Shown here in pieces: positions 35,413 through 51,078 of a stretch of 64,000 nucleotides of DNA. The stretch's first letter is position 1; the number at the start of each line of letters is the position of its first letter. The translations under genes were made by a program, and so were the position numbers. This DNA comes from an uncultured Luminiphilus sp. (lineage in GTDB: Bacteria; Pseudomonadota; Gammaproteobacteria; Pseudomonadales; Halieaceae): assembly GCA_938084055.1 (NCBI GenBank), contig CALKDK010000010.1:1-64000 (forward strand), in the 5' to 3' direction. The notes under the pieces are model-generated. The model worked only from the letters and a program-made list of their open reading frames with translations. It was not told the origin of the DNA and ran no database searches.

Positions 35413-36317
35413 GATAACAATCCCGGCAACGCCGTCGCAGTGACCATCATGCCACTGACATAAGCAGAGACGCCCGTGCCGTTGTACCAGGGCGCCAGGG
35501 CCTCCGGTTCGCGAACAAGGCGCCCCATGGCAAAGAGTTGACCCACGATGAGCAGGCCCACAATGGCGGCCTGCCAGTAAGCCGTAAAATAAGCCAGACA
35601 CGCCACAACGATAATCTGGGGCACAGCCATGAACCAGCAGGCAATCACTGCAGACTTGCGCAATCCGTAAACGGCAGGCAAGGAACGCAGGCCCAGGGCC
35701 CGATCGCCAGCGACCGATTTGAAATCGTTCAGGGTCATAATGCCATGAGCGCCAATGCTGTAGAGACCGGCCATGACCAAGACGGGCCAGGGAGGCAGTG
35801 CGCCGCCGAGGAAAACGGCCGCACCGGTAACCCAGGCGAGTCCTTCGTAGCTGAAACCAACCGCGGCAGCACCCCACCAGCCATTGCGTTTGAGGCGACT
35901 TGGAGGTGCGCTGTAGGCCCAGGCGAGCCCCAGGCCCAGCAATGTTGCCAGACCGACCCAGAATCCGAGGGCTGCGCCCCAGATGGCGGCCAGAGTTGTC
36001 CAAAAAATGGCATACACAAGGCCCCATGATCCGGGGACACGCCCGGAGGGTATCGGCCGCCCGGGCTCGTTGATGGCGTCGACCTCGCGGTCAAACCAAT
36101 CGTTGACTACCTGACTGGCTCCGCAGACCAGGGGCCCGGCGAGCAGGATGCCGGCGACCAGCAACCAAGGCGTGTCTAGGAGTGCCGCACCAGTTGAAAC
36201 GGCGCCGCAGAGGAACGCCCACATGGGTGGGAACCATGTAATTGGTTTCAGTAATTCCAGCAGTGCGGCCGGCTGTGGACGGCTCGTACCCATAGTGAGT
36301 TGTGACGCTCGTTGCAT
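35409..36317 (-). CDS. bchG: Bacteriochlorophyll synthase
   Basis: A UbiA-family prenyltransferase of about 302 residues, esterifying bacteriochlorophyllide a with a C20 alcohol diphosphate in the membrane. The signature NDWFDREVDAINEPGRPIPSGR and the second Asp-rich region MTLNDFKSVAGDRALGLRSLP are intact, with about nine membrane helices. The start is uncertain: ATG at 36317, ATG at 36293 or a TTG at 36347, none with a good ribosome site. It follows ppsR and overlaps bch2 by four bases. Confidence 0.94.
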   Translation of the reverse strand: MQRASQLTMGTSRPQPAALLELLKPITWFPPMWAFLCGAVSTGAALLDTPWLLVAGILLAGPLVCGASQVVNDWFDREVDAINEPGRPIPSGRVPGSWGLVYAIFWTTLAAIWGAALGFWVGLATLLGLGLAWAYSAPPSRLKRNGWWGAAAVGFSYEGLAWVTGAAVFLGGALPPWPVLVMAGLYSIGAHGIMTLNDFKSVAGDRALGLRSLPAVYGLRKSAVIACWFMAVPQIIVVACLAYFTAYWQAAIVGLLIVGQLFAMGRLVREPEALAPWYNGTGVSAYVSGMMVTATALPGLLS

Positions 36318-36348
36318 AGGCCAGAGGGTAAACAGCCCTTTTACCAAG

Positions 36349-36380
36349 CGTCAAACTTTATTTACGCTTATTTCGTCAAA
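36349..36380. repeat. Direct repeat of TTTGACG upstream of bchG
   Basis: On the minus strand TTTGACG occurs at 36380-36374 and again at 36355-36349, 25 bases apart, in the AT-rich gap between ppsR and bchG. This could be two helical turns of a regulator site or a -35-like element. It is not a TGT-N12-ACA PpsR box. Confidence 0.4.
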
Positions 36381-36394
36381 CTAAATGGGCAGAT

Positions 36395-37801
36395 TTATGC
36401 ATCAGATGCACTTTCACCAATTCCGTAGCGGCGAAGTTTGGTATAGAGGCTCTGGCGGCTAAGGCCGAGAATTTCAGCGGCAGATGCACGATTATCCCGG
36501 GTTAGCTTCAGCGCCGCTTGGATGCAGAGGGCCTCGATTACATCGGTAGACTCCCTGACGAGGTCTTTGAGTGGGTGTCGACCAACGCGTTCGGTCAACT
36601 GTTCGATTGAGCGAGGGAGTCGTTCGGTCAATGGGTGGTCGGCGGTAAGGCGGCGACTGATGTCCCGGATAAAAAAAACAATTTTTGGGGCATCGCCCCG
36701 TTGTACCGTGGCAGCCGATATTTCGATGTCCGATGTGGTGCCCAGGCTATTTTTCAATACCGAAGCGTACAGCTTGATGGGCCGAGCTTGTCGCAGGTTG
36801 CTGAGCATGACTGAAAGGTCCACCGTCGAACGCCCCACCCAGTTATCCAGTGTGCGGCCAATGACCTGATCAGCAGCGGCCACATTTACCCATTCGAGGA
36901 ACATCCCATTGGCATATTCTATGCGCCCATCAATGTCCACCTGCACAATGGCGTCCGGGGCAAGCTGAAAGGTATCGGCGAAGTGCATATCGCTCGCCTT
37001 ACTGTCGGAGCCAGTGCTGGACAGGCGAATCAGGTAGCGTGATTCAGGCCCCTGACGCTGGAAACTGACCAGCACATCTGTGCCGTGGGGCATATTGGGC
37101 AGGACCATTCTGCGGAGACTGGTAGCGCCGGTTTCCCGCGCAGACTCCAGCAATGTCTGCATCTCTATGGAATTCAGCGGCAGGGGGCGGCCAATAATAC
37201 TCTGTCCCTCGGTACCGAGCATGGCACTGGCCTGGGAGTTGGCTTCCAGTACCCGCCCTGTGCCCTCATCCACAACCAAAATGCCGTCACTGGTCAATTC
37301 GAGAAGCCGCCGGTAACGGTTTTCCATCTGCCGCAGCGCCCAGTAGTCCTGTTCCATGGCGTGCTGGGCGTTGATCACTTGCTGTCGCAGGTCACTGACC
37401 ACCCTGAGATCCCTGCCGACGGCAATGACACCCCCGGATGCGGGTTGAATGAGTCGAAAGCTCATCGGCAACTCGTTGCTGGTTTCGGTAGCCCGGATGT
37501 TGAGATCCACCCGTCGCGGGGTATTGGGTTCAGCCGCTGCTCGTGCGAGGGCCTCTTGGGCGCGCTCCTGGTGCTCATCAACGCAGAGTTCATGCCAGCG
37601 CCGGCCACGCCAGGGAATTCGCACGAGGTCGGTAAGTTCTGCGTTGGTGACGGCGACGTCAATGCAGAAACCTTCTGCGTCGAGTTGCAGTTGCACATCT
37701 GCAACGGCTTCCAAGACGGAAACGACGGCGGCAGTGTCCAGTTGGTTGAGCAATTGTAAAGCCCTCAGGTCGGTATAAGGTGTGCCGGGAGCGTCCTTCA
37801 A
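36395..37801 (-). CDS. ppsR: PpsR/CrtJ photosynthesis gene repressor
   Basis: A 468-residue regulator with an N-terminal sensor region, two recognisable PAS domains (about residues 160-270 and 280-400) and a Fis-type helix-turn-helix at the C-terminus (NRASAAEILGLSRQSLYTKLRRYG). A Cys at position 426 (EALCIQAALKL) sits where CrtJ has its redox-sensitive Cys; other Cys are only at 46 and 73. PpsR binds TGT-N12-ACA and represses photosynthesis genes under oxygen or light. The start is a TTG at 37801 with no ATG alternative nearby. It is divergent from bchF, with a PpsR box between, suggesting autoregulation. Confidence 0.93.
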   Translation of the reverse strand: MKDAPGTPYTDLRALQLLNQLDTAAVVSVLEAVADVQLQLDAEGFCIDVAVTNAELTDLVRIPWRGRRWHELCVDEHQERAQEALARAAAEPNTPRRVDLNIRATETSNELPMSFRLIQPASGGVIAVGRDLRVVSDLRQQVINAQHAMEQDYWALRQMENRYRRLLELTSDGILVVDEGTGRVLEANSQASAMLGTEGQSIIGRPLPLNSIEMQTLLESARETGATSLRRMVLPNMPHGTDVLVSFQRQGPESRYLIRLSSTGSDSKASDMHFADTFQLAPDAIVQVDIDGRIEYANGMFLEWVNVAAADQVIGRTLDNWVGRSTVDLSVMLSNLRQARPIKLYASVLKNSLGTTSDIEISAATVQRGDAPKIVFFIRDISRRLTADHPLTERLPRSIEQLTERVGRHPLKDLVRESTDVIEALCIQAALKLTRDNRASAAEILGLSRQSLYTKLRRYGIGESASDA

Positions 37802-37913
37802 CCCACATTTGCGGATAGGTCTACACTACATTCACGCCCATCGCATCCCAAATTAGACACTTTTGGCCAAAAAATCTTGACAGCACCAAAAGCGTCACTT
37901 TTTTTACACTTTC

Positions 37914-37919
37914 TATAAT
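37914..37919 (+). promoter_or_regulatory. Probable -10 element of bchF promoter
   Basis: A perfect TATAAT lies 87 bases before the bchF GTG and its last base is the first base of the PpsR box. No strong -35 sits at 16-18 bases, so the promoter may be weak or activator dependent. A TTGACA at 37877-37882 is too far (31 bases) to pair with it. Confidence 0.5.
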
Positions 37920-37936
37920 GTAATAAGAAGTTGACA
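37919..37936. promoter_or_regulatory. PpsR/CrtJ box between ppsR and bchF
   Basis: TGTAATAAGAAGTTGACA is an exact TGT-N12-ACA site. It begins inside the TATAAT element of the proposed bchF promoter and lies 118 bases before the ppsR start. Repressor bound here would block RNA polymerase at bchF. The partial dyad TTACA...TGTAA overlaps its left half. Confidence 0.75.
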
Positions 37937-38005
37937 CCTTGTGAAGGGGGGAGATAATCTGCATTGGAGAGTACCCGTGGAGCGCATTGAGCGCTGGAGG
38001 TCGAC

Positions 38006-45992
<7,987 letters not shown>

Positions 45993-46006
45993 TTGGGAAT
46001 GGAGTA

Positions 46007-46708
46007 ATGAACGTGGTTAGTTACGAGCAGCGCCGGCGGGAGATCGAGCATTACTTCGACCGGACTGCTGCTGATACCTGGGCAAAGCTGACCTCTGACG
46101 CACCGGTTGGGCGCATTCGTCAAACCGTACGGGCGGGTCGGGACGCGATGCGTGGCACGCTCCTGAGCTGGTTGCCCGAGGACCTCTCAGGTCGGCGCAT
46201 ATTGGATGCAGGTTGCGGCACTGGGGCATTTGCGCTGGAGGCGGCGTACCGCGGAGCGGAGGTCACCGCGGTAGACTTGTCACCCACGCTGGTTGACCTT
46301 GCGCGGGAGCGGGTAGGCGATGGCAGTTTCCCCGGGTCCATCGACTTCAGGGTGGGCGACATGCGCCGGCTCGATCTGGGCACGTTTGATCATATTGTCG
46401 CCATGGATTCCCTTATACATTACGAACCTGACGATGGTTTGCGCACATTGGCTGCTATGGCGGAAACCGTTAGCACCAGCATAGCCTTTACGTTTGCCCC
46501 GAAAACGCCGTTGCTCGCAGCTATGCACAGTGTTGGCCAGTTATTTCCCAGGGGCAATCGCTCCCCGGCAATAGCTCCGATTGCTGCTTCTCGCCTTCGC
46601 CAGGCGGTAGCCTCCGAGTCCTCTTTCTCGGGGTGGCAAATGGGACGTGATCACCGCGTCTCGAGTGGTTTTTATATCTCTCATGCGATGGAGCTGGTGC
46701 GGGCATGA
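46007..46708 (+). CDS. bchM: Mg-protoporphyrin IX O-methyltransferase
   Basis: A 233-residue SAM methyltransferase that esterifies the ring-C propionate of Mg-protoporphyrin, giving the AcsF substrate. Motif I is ILDAGCGTGAFALEAA (about residues 66-81), followed by VTAVDLSPTLVDLARERV. The N-terminus YEQRRREIEHYFDRTAADTW is typical of BchM. It starts 14 bases after bchL and overlaps lhaA by four bases. Confidence 0.95.
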   Translation: MNVVSYEQRRREIEHYFDRTAADTWAKLTSDAPVGRIRQTVRAGRDAMRGTLLSWLPEDLSGRRILDAGCGTGAFALEAAYRGAEVTAVDLSPTLVDLARERVGDGSFPGSIDFRVGDMRRLDLGTFDHIVAMDSLIHYEPDDGLRTLAAMAETVSTSIAFTFAPKTPLLAAMHSVGQLFPRGNRSPAIAPIAASRLRQAVASESSFSGWQMGRDHRVSSGFYISHAMELVRA

Positions 46709-48135
46709 TGATATCTCGCCAACGATTCGGTGATTTGATCCAGGGGCTCAGCACCCGCTGGCTGCCCTTCGCCGATGCCGTTAGCGAAAACTTGGCGCTG
46801 AGTCGTTTACTGCGCCTGGCATTGTTCCAGGTTTCAGTGGGTATCGCTGCGGTCCTGCTCACCGGGACACTCAATCGCATCATGGTGGTGGAACTCGGTC
46901 AGCCCGCCTGGGCGGTAGCCTTGATGGTGGCAATACCCTTGCTGTTAGCACCGGCGCGGGCCGTCGTTGGGTTTCGATCGGATTTTCACCGGTCCTATCT
47001 GGGCTGGCGACGGGTACCCTACTTGTGGGTAGGGACTTTGCTGCAGTTTGGCGGGTTAGCCATCATGCCCTTTGCCCTGATTGTGATGACTGAACCCCAT
47101 AGTGGGCCCGAAATCACTGGGCCTTTGGCCGCTATGCTGGCGTTTGTACTCGTTGGGTCGGGCATGCATACCACCCAGACAGCGGGACTGGCCCTCGCCA
47201 CCGATCTCGCCAGCGAAGAATCTCGACCTCGAGTAGTAGCGCTGCTGTATGTCATGTTGTTGGTGGGTACGGTGGCCGCGAGCCTCGGTTTTGCAGAGTT
47301 ACTGAAAAACTTCACCTATCTTCGACTCATACAGGTTCTGCAGGGAGCTGCAGTATTGACCGTCGTCCTGAATTTCGTGGCGCTCTGGAAGCAGGAGGCA
47401 AGGCAGCCACAGCTAACGCGACACGATCGTGAGCGGCCAACATTTGGAGAGGTCTGGCGACAATTCAGCGAGCAGCCCCGAGCCCGGCGCCTGCTGGTTG
47501 CCGTCGCCCTGGGGACGCTGGGATTCACTATGCAGGACATTCTTCTGGAACCCTACGGGGCACAGATACTGCATATGAGTGTCAGCGAAACCACCCAACT
47601 CACAGCGATTCTGGGCATCGGCATGTTGATTGCCTTTTTCGCCGCAGCACGGGCGCTGGCCAATGGTGCTGATCCTATCCGGGTCTCTGCCATGGGCGTC
47701 ATGATTGGTGTGTTTGCATTTTCTGCTGTGGTGTTCGCCGCGCCCATGGAATCAGGCTTGCTGTTTCGTATGGGTACGCTGGCGATCGGACTTGGTAACG
47801 GTCTCTTTGCGGTCGGGACCTTAACGGCGGTAATGACGCTGGGCCGCACCGATCTGACGGGGATTACGCTGGGGGCGTGGGGTGCCGTCCAGGTGACTGC
47901 AACAGGCGTTGCCATTTTTGCCGGCGGGGCCATTCGGGATCTGGTTGGCGGCTGGGTCAGCCTGGGGCTGTTCGGTACTGCGTTAAATATGCCGACAACT
48001 GCCTATGCCTTCGTTTACCACATCGAAATTCTAATCCTGTTTGCTGCGCTTATCGCACTGGGACCCCTGGTGCGAAAGTCCAGCGAGCAGTCAAAGCAAC
48101 CACCGGATCTGCGCCTCGCAGATTTTCCGGGTTAA
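46705..48135 (+). CDS. lhaA: LH1 assembly protein LhaA (PucC family)
   Basis: A 476-residue, 12-helix MFS protein of the LhaA/PucC family, needed for efficient LH1 assembly in Rhodobacter. Features: TGTLNRIMVVELGQPAW, APARAVVGFRSDFHRSYLGWRRVPYLW, and MQDILLEPYGAQILHMSVSETTQL. Its place between bchM and puhA is the conserved proteobacterial position. The start could be either of two adjacent ATGs. Confidence 0.94.
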   Translation: MMISRQRFGDLIQGLSTRWLPFADAVSENLALSRLLRLALFQVSVGIAAVLLTGTLNRIMVVELGQPAWAVALMVAIPLLLAPARAVVGFRSDFHRSYLGWRRVPYLWVGTLLQFGGLAIMPFALIVMTEPHSGPEITGPLAAMLAFVLVGSGMHTTQTAGLALATDLASEESRPRVVALLYVMLLVGTVAASLGFAELLKNFTYLRLIQVLQGAAVLTVVLNFVALWKQEARQPQLTRHDRERPTFGEVWRQFSEQPRARRLLVAVALGTLGFTMQDILLEPYGAQILHMSVSETTQLTAILGIGMLIAFFAAARALANGADPIRVSAMGVMIGVFAFSAVVFAAPMESGLLFRMGTLAIGLGNGLFAVGTLTAVMTLGRTDLTGITLGAWGAVQVTATGVAIFAGGAIRDLVGGWVSLGLFGTALNMPTTAYAFVYHIEILILFAALIALGPLVRKSSEQSKQPPDLRLADFPG

Positions 48136-48160
48136 CGAGTAACAACAGAGGAGCAATACA

Positions 48161-48925
48161 ATGGGTACTGGAGCCATAACCGGTTACATTGATGTCGCGC
48201 AGTTAGCGTTATACGCCTTTTGGATTTTCTTTTTTCTACTGGTTCGCCACCTGCATCGAGAGGGCAAGCGAGAGGGCTGGCCCCTGGAGCTGGATGGTAA
48301 CGGCGATACCCTGGTGGAGGGTGTGGGTGGTATGCCGATGCCGAAGACCTATGAACTCGCCAATGGACAGGGCAGCCGCACGCTGCCCGGTCCGGCTGCT
48401 GCGGGCTATGAGTTGAAGGCGTCTGCGACGGGACCTTCCATGGGTGACCCCATTGAGCCAACGGGTGACCCGATGGTGGACGGACTTGGGCCGGCCGCAT
48501 GGGCCACGCGGCCTGAATCGCCTGACCTGACGGTGGATGGCCAGCCCAGAATCGTGCCCCTCCGCGTTGACGGCCAACATAACGTCAACAGTCGAGATCC
48601 CGATCCCCGCGGCAAAGCAGTAATGGCCTGTGATGGTAAGCAGGGCGGTACGGTGGTGGATCTTTGGGTTGACAGGGCAGAGCCGCACTTTCGCTATGCA
48701 GAGGTGGACGTGGGCGATGGCACCCGCCTATTGCCAATGACCATGGCAAGGGTGTCCTCGGATGGTAGCGTCACAGTGAAATCAATCCGCAGTGATCAGT
48801 TTGCACAAGTGCCAAGGCTCGCAAACCCCGATCAGGTCACCCTGCAGGAGGAGGACAAGATAACCGCTTTTTATGGTGGTGGAACGCTGTACGCGATGCC
48901 TGACCGCAAGGGTCCGTGGCTATGA
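48161..48925 (+). CDS. puhA: Photosynthetic reaction centre subunit H
   Basis: A 254-residue H subunit with one N-terminal membrane helix (about residues 11-31, followed by RHLHREGKREGWPLE) and a cytoplasmic PRC-barrel domain ending in EEDKITAFYGGGTLYAMPDRKGPWL. It caps the L/M core and guides proton delivery to QB. AGAGGAGCAATACA before the ATG gives a good ribosome site. Its stop overlaps the puhB start by four bases. Confidence 0.96.
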   Translation: MGTGAITGYIDVAQLALYAFWIFFFLLVRHLHREGKREGWPLELDGNGDTLVEGVGGMPMPKTYELANGQGSRTLPGPAAAGYELKASATGPSMGDPIEPTGDPMVDGLGPAAWATRPESPDLTVDGQPRIVPLRVDGQHNVNSRDPDPRGKAVMACDGKQGGTVVDLWVDRAEPHFRYAEVDVGDGTRLLPMTMARVSSDGSVTVKSIRSDQFAQVPRLANPDQVTLQEEDKITAFYGGGTLYAMPDRKGPWL

Positions 48926-49584
48926 GGGAGTATGAGTACGAGCCATTGAAGGGGCTGCCTGAGCACCTACCCGAGGGTGAGGAAATCGTCTGGCAGGGTG
49001 CGCCCCGCTGGACGGCTCTTGCAAATCGTGTGTTCCAGGTTCGCACGTTAGCGCTGTATTTCATGTTACTGGTCACTATCCATGTGATTTATAAACTTAT
49101 GGATGGGGTGAGCGCACAGCACATTATTGTGGGAATCTCCTGGCAACTCAGCCTGGCCGCCGTGTCCCTTGGCCTGCTGTCGGGTGCGGCCTGGTTGTAT
49201 GCAAGAAGCACGGTCTATACGTTGACCAACAGGCGACTCGTACTCCGCTCGGGGGTCGCTACGCCCATGATGGTGAACCTACCGCTTGAAAAAGTAGAGA
49301 GCGCAGGTTTACGTCTGTGCAGTGACGGCACGGGAGACGTACTGTTTACGCCGAAGAACGATGCCAAGCTGTATTACATGCTGCTTTGGCCTCATGTGCG
49401 ACTGCTTGGATTCCGCCGAATTCAGCCGCTGTTCAGGGGTATCCCTGACGCCCAGAATCTGGCTCGCCTGCTGGCGAAAACAGTAAGGGAGTCGGGTGAG
49501 CAGGGGTCGGTAGGGAAGTCGGACACCGCTGCACCGGGTACACCAGGAGGATTTGCAGGTGCACAGCCCATCGGGATCAGCTGA
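48922..49584 (+). CDS. puhB: Photosynthetic complex assembly protein PuhB
   Basis: About 220 residues, starting at the ATG at 48922 overlapping the puhA stop. The N-terminal EYEYEPLKGLPEHLPEGEEIVWQGAPRW, two or three membrane helices (about 40-60 and 72-95) and a bPH2-like domain with LTNRRLVLRSGVA are PuhB features. PuhB assists reaction-centre assembly. It overlaps puhC by 26 bases. Confidence 0.92.
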   Translation: MREYEYEPLKGLPEHLPEGEEIVWQGAPRWTALANRVFQVRTLALYFMLLVTIHVIYKLMDGVSAQHIIVGISWQLSLAAVSLGLLSGAAWLYARSTVYTLTNRRLVLRSGVATPMMVNLPLEKVESAGLRLCSDGTGDVLFTPKNDAKLYYMLLWPHVRLLGFRRIQPLFRGIPDAQNLARLLAKTVRESGEQGSVGKSDTAAPGTPGGFAGAQPIGIS

Positions 49585-50068
49585 GATGGAATCCGAGGTA
49601 CGGCATATCCGCCGGGTCAGTGATCGGTTTATGGCCCTGATCGCTCTCGGCCTGCTGTTTCTGGTGGCCGCGGTTCTCCTTGCCAGGAGTACCGACCATA
49701 TCGTCGTTGCCGATCCTCCGGTTGGTGGGCTGACCTCGTCGCGGACCTTGATTTTCACCGATGGTACCCAGGGCCAGATCACGATCTCGGACGAGGACTC
49801 AGGGGAGGTCATTAGACAGCTGGGCGCGGGTGAAGGTAGCTTCATTCGGGGGGTTGTCAGGAGTCTGGTCCGCGCTCGTCACCAGCAAGGCCTGTTATCG
49901 CAGGCGGGTTTTCAACTCAATCTCTACGCCGATGGTCGGCTGCAGTTGTTAGATCCGATGACCCGTGAGGTCATTGACTTGGTCGCATTTGGACCCACCA
50001 ATGTCGCTGAGTTTGCGGCACTTCTGCCGCCCGTCTCTGGAAATCCGCTGATAGCCGGTGGCGCGTGA
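49559..50068 (+). CDS. puhC: Photosynthetic complex assembly protein PuhC
   Basis: About 169 residues from a GTG at 49559 with AGGAGG eight bases upstream; an ATG at 49586 is an alternative. One N-terminal membrane helix (about residues 25-43) anchors a periplasmic domain with RTLIFTDGTQGQITISDEDSG and FIRGVVRSLVRARHQ, matching PuhC, which supports reaction-centre and LH1 organisation. Its stop overlaps the puhE start (GTGA). Confidence 0.9.
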   Translation: MHSPSGSAEMESEVRHIRRVSDRFMALIALGLLFLVAAVLLARSTDHIVVADPPVGGLTSSRTLIFTDGTQGQITISDEDSGEVIRQLGAGEGSFIRGVVRSLVRARHQQGLLSQAGFQLNLYADGRLQLLDPMTREVIDLVAFGPTNVAEFAALLPPVSGNPLIAGGA

Positions 50069-50859
50069 GCGAGTTCGCGCTGGCACTGCTGGTTGCGCTT
50101 ACCGGGTGGTGGTTCTCGACCGGAGTGATTCTGTGGCTGGTGCACAGGCCCCAAGCGCAGCACCGGGTCATTTTTTCGATATCGACTGTATTGATGCTGC
50201 TGGCGTTCTGGATGATGGGAGGGATTGTCTCCCAGTGGTCTCCCCGTGGCGTCGTTATGGCGTTCTGTCTGGCACTGTCCCTGTGGGGGTGGTTGGAGAT
50301 GGGCTACCTTATGGGCTTCATCACCGGAGCGCATAAGGATGAGTGCCCTGTGGGAGCGTCCGCAGGTACCCGTATAAAGCTTGGATTGGGTACTTGTCTC
50401 TGGCACGAATTAACCCTCTTGGCCATGGTTCTGACGCTTGCAGTTATGTCCTGGAATCAGCCCAACCAAGTGGCTCTGTGGACGTTTACGGTGCTTTGGC
50501 TTATGCGGTGGAGCAGCAAGCTCAACCTGGTATTGGGAGTGCGTAATTACAATCAAAGCTGGTTGCCCAGCCACCTAGCGTATCTGGACTCGTACATACC
50601 CAAACGGCCCTTCAACCTGTTGTTCCCAGTCTCGCTGGGGTTCGGAATGCTGGTCAGTTATTTACTGATCAACGGTGCAATGCAGGCGTCCGACCTGAAC
50701 GTGATGATTGCTTTTACCTTGGTGGGTGTGCTGGCAGCACTGGGTACGCTGGAACATATCTTTCTTATGGTGCCGATGGGTGATGCAGCCCTCTGGATCT
50801 GGGCTGCTCCGGATGTGCCCGGTGCGCAAGCCTCGGCCAAGCCGGGTCCCCAGCCCTGA
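50065..50859 (+). CDS. puhE: Photosynthetic complex assembly protein PuhE
   Basis: A 264-residue integral membrane protein with about seven helices, starting at a GTG overlapping the puhC stop. WLVHRPQ, LEMGYLMGFITG, LWLMRWSSKLNLVLGVRNYN and LDSYIPKRPFNLLFP are typical of PuhE, which modulates bacteriochlorophyll production or assembly. It is the last clearly coupled gene of the puh block. Confidence 0.9.
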   Translation: MSEFALALLVALTGWWFSTGVILWLVHRPQAQHRVIFSISTVLMLLAFWMMGGIVSQWSPRGVVMAFCLALSLWGWLEMGYLMGFITGAHKDECPVGASAGTRIKLGLGTCLWHELTLLAMVLTLAVMSWNQPNQVALWTFTVLWLMRWSSKLNLVLGVRNYNQSWLPSHLAYLDSYIPKRPFNLLFPVSLGFGMLVSYLLINGAMQASDLNVMIAFTLVGVLAALGTLEHIFLMVPMGDAALWIWAAPDVPGAQASAKPGPQP

Positions 50860-51078
50860 CAAGTCGGAAAGTGGTTATTGATGTTTGAAGTATCTGATGG
50901 CTAACCTGCTTGACCTGATCGAGGGAGAGGTCTACTGTGTTTGCTATTGGGGAGCGCAAATAAACGTAATAAATCTTGGCGCAGCCCCTGCGGCGCAGTT
51001 GGAGTCTTCTAAGGATCGGAGGAGACCGCAAGGTCACCAAGCTAGCCAGACCTGCAGTTATGCAGTAGGAGGCAGTTG

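Noticed and set aside
35413-36027. N-terminal extension of the bch2 frame across bchG
   Set aside because: It is a stop-free shadow of bchG in another frame; the translation is Arg/Cys-rich and unlike PucC proteins, while the GTG at 35412 gives a normal family length.
37877-37919. TTGACA at 37877 and TATAAT at 37914 as one promoter
   Set aside because: The spacing is 31 bases, far outside the 16-18 range, so they cannot form one sigma-70 promoter.
50882-50931. FNR/Anr-like sites near TTGATG and TTGACCTGATCGAG
   Set aside because: Neither half-site pair matches TTGAT-N4-ATCAA closely enough to call.
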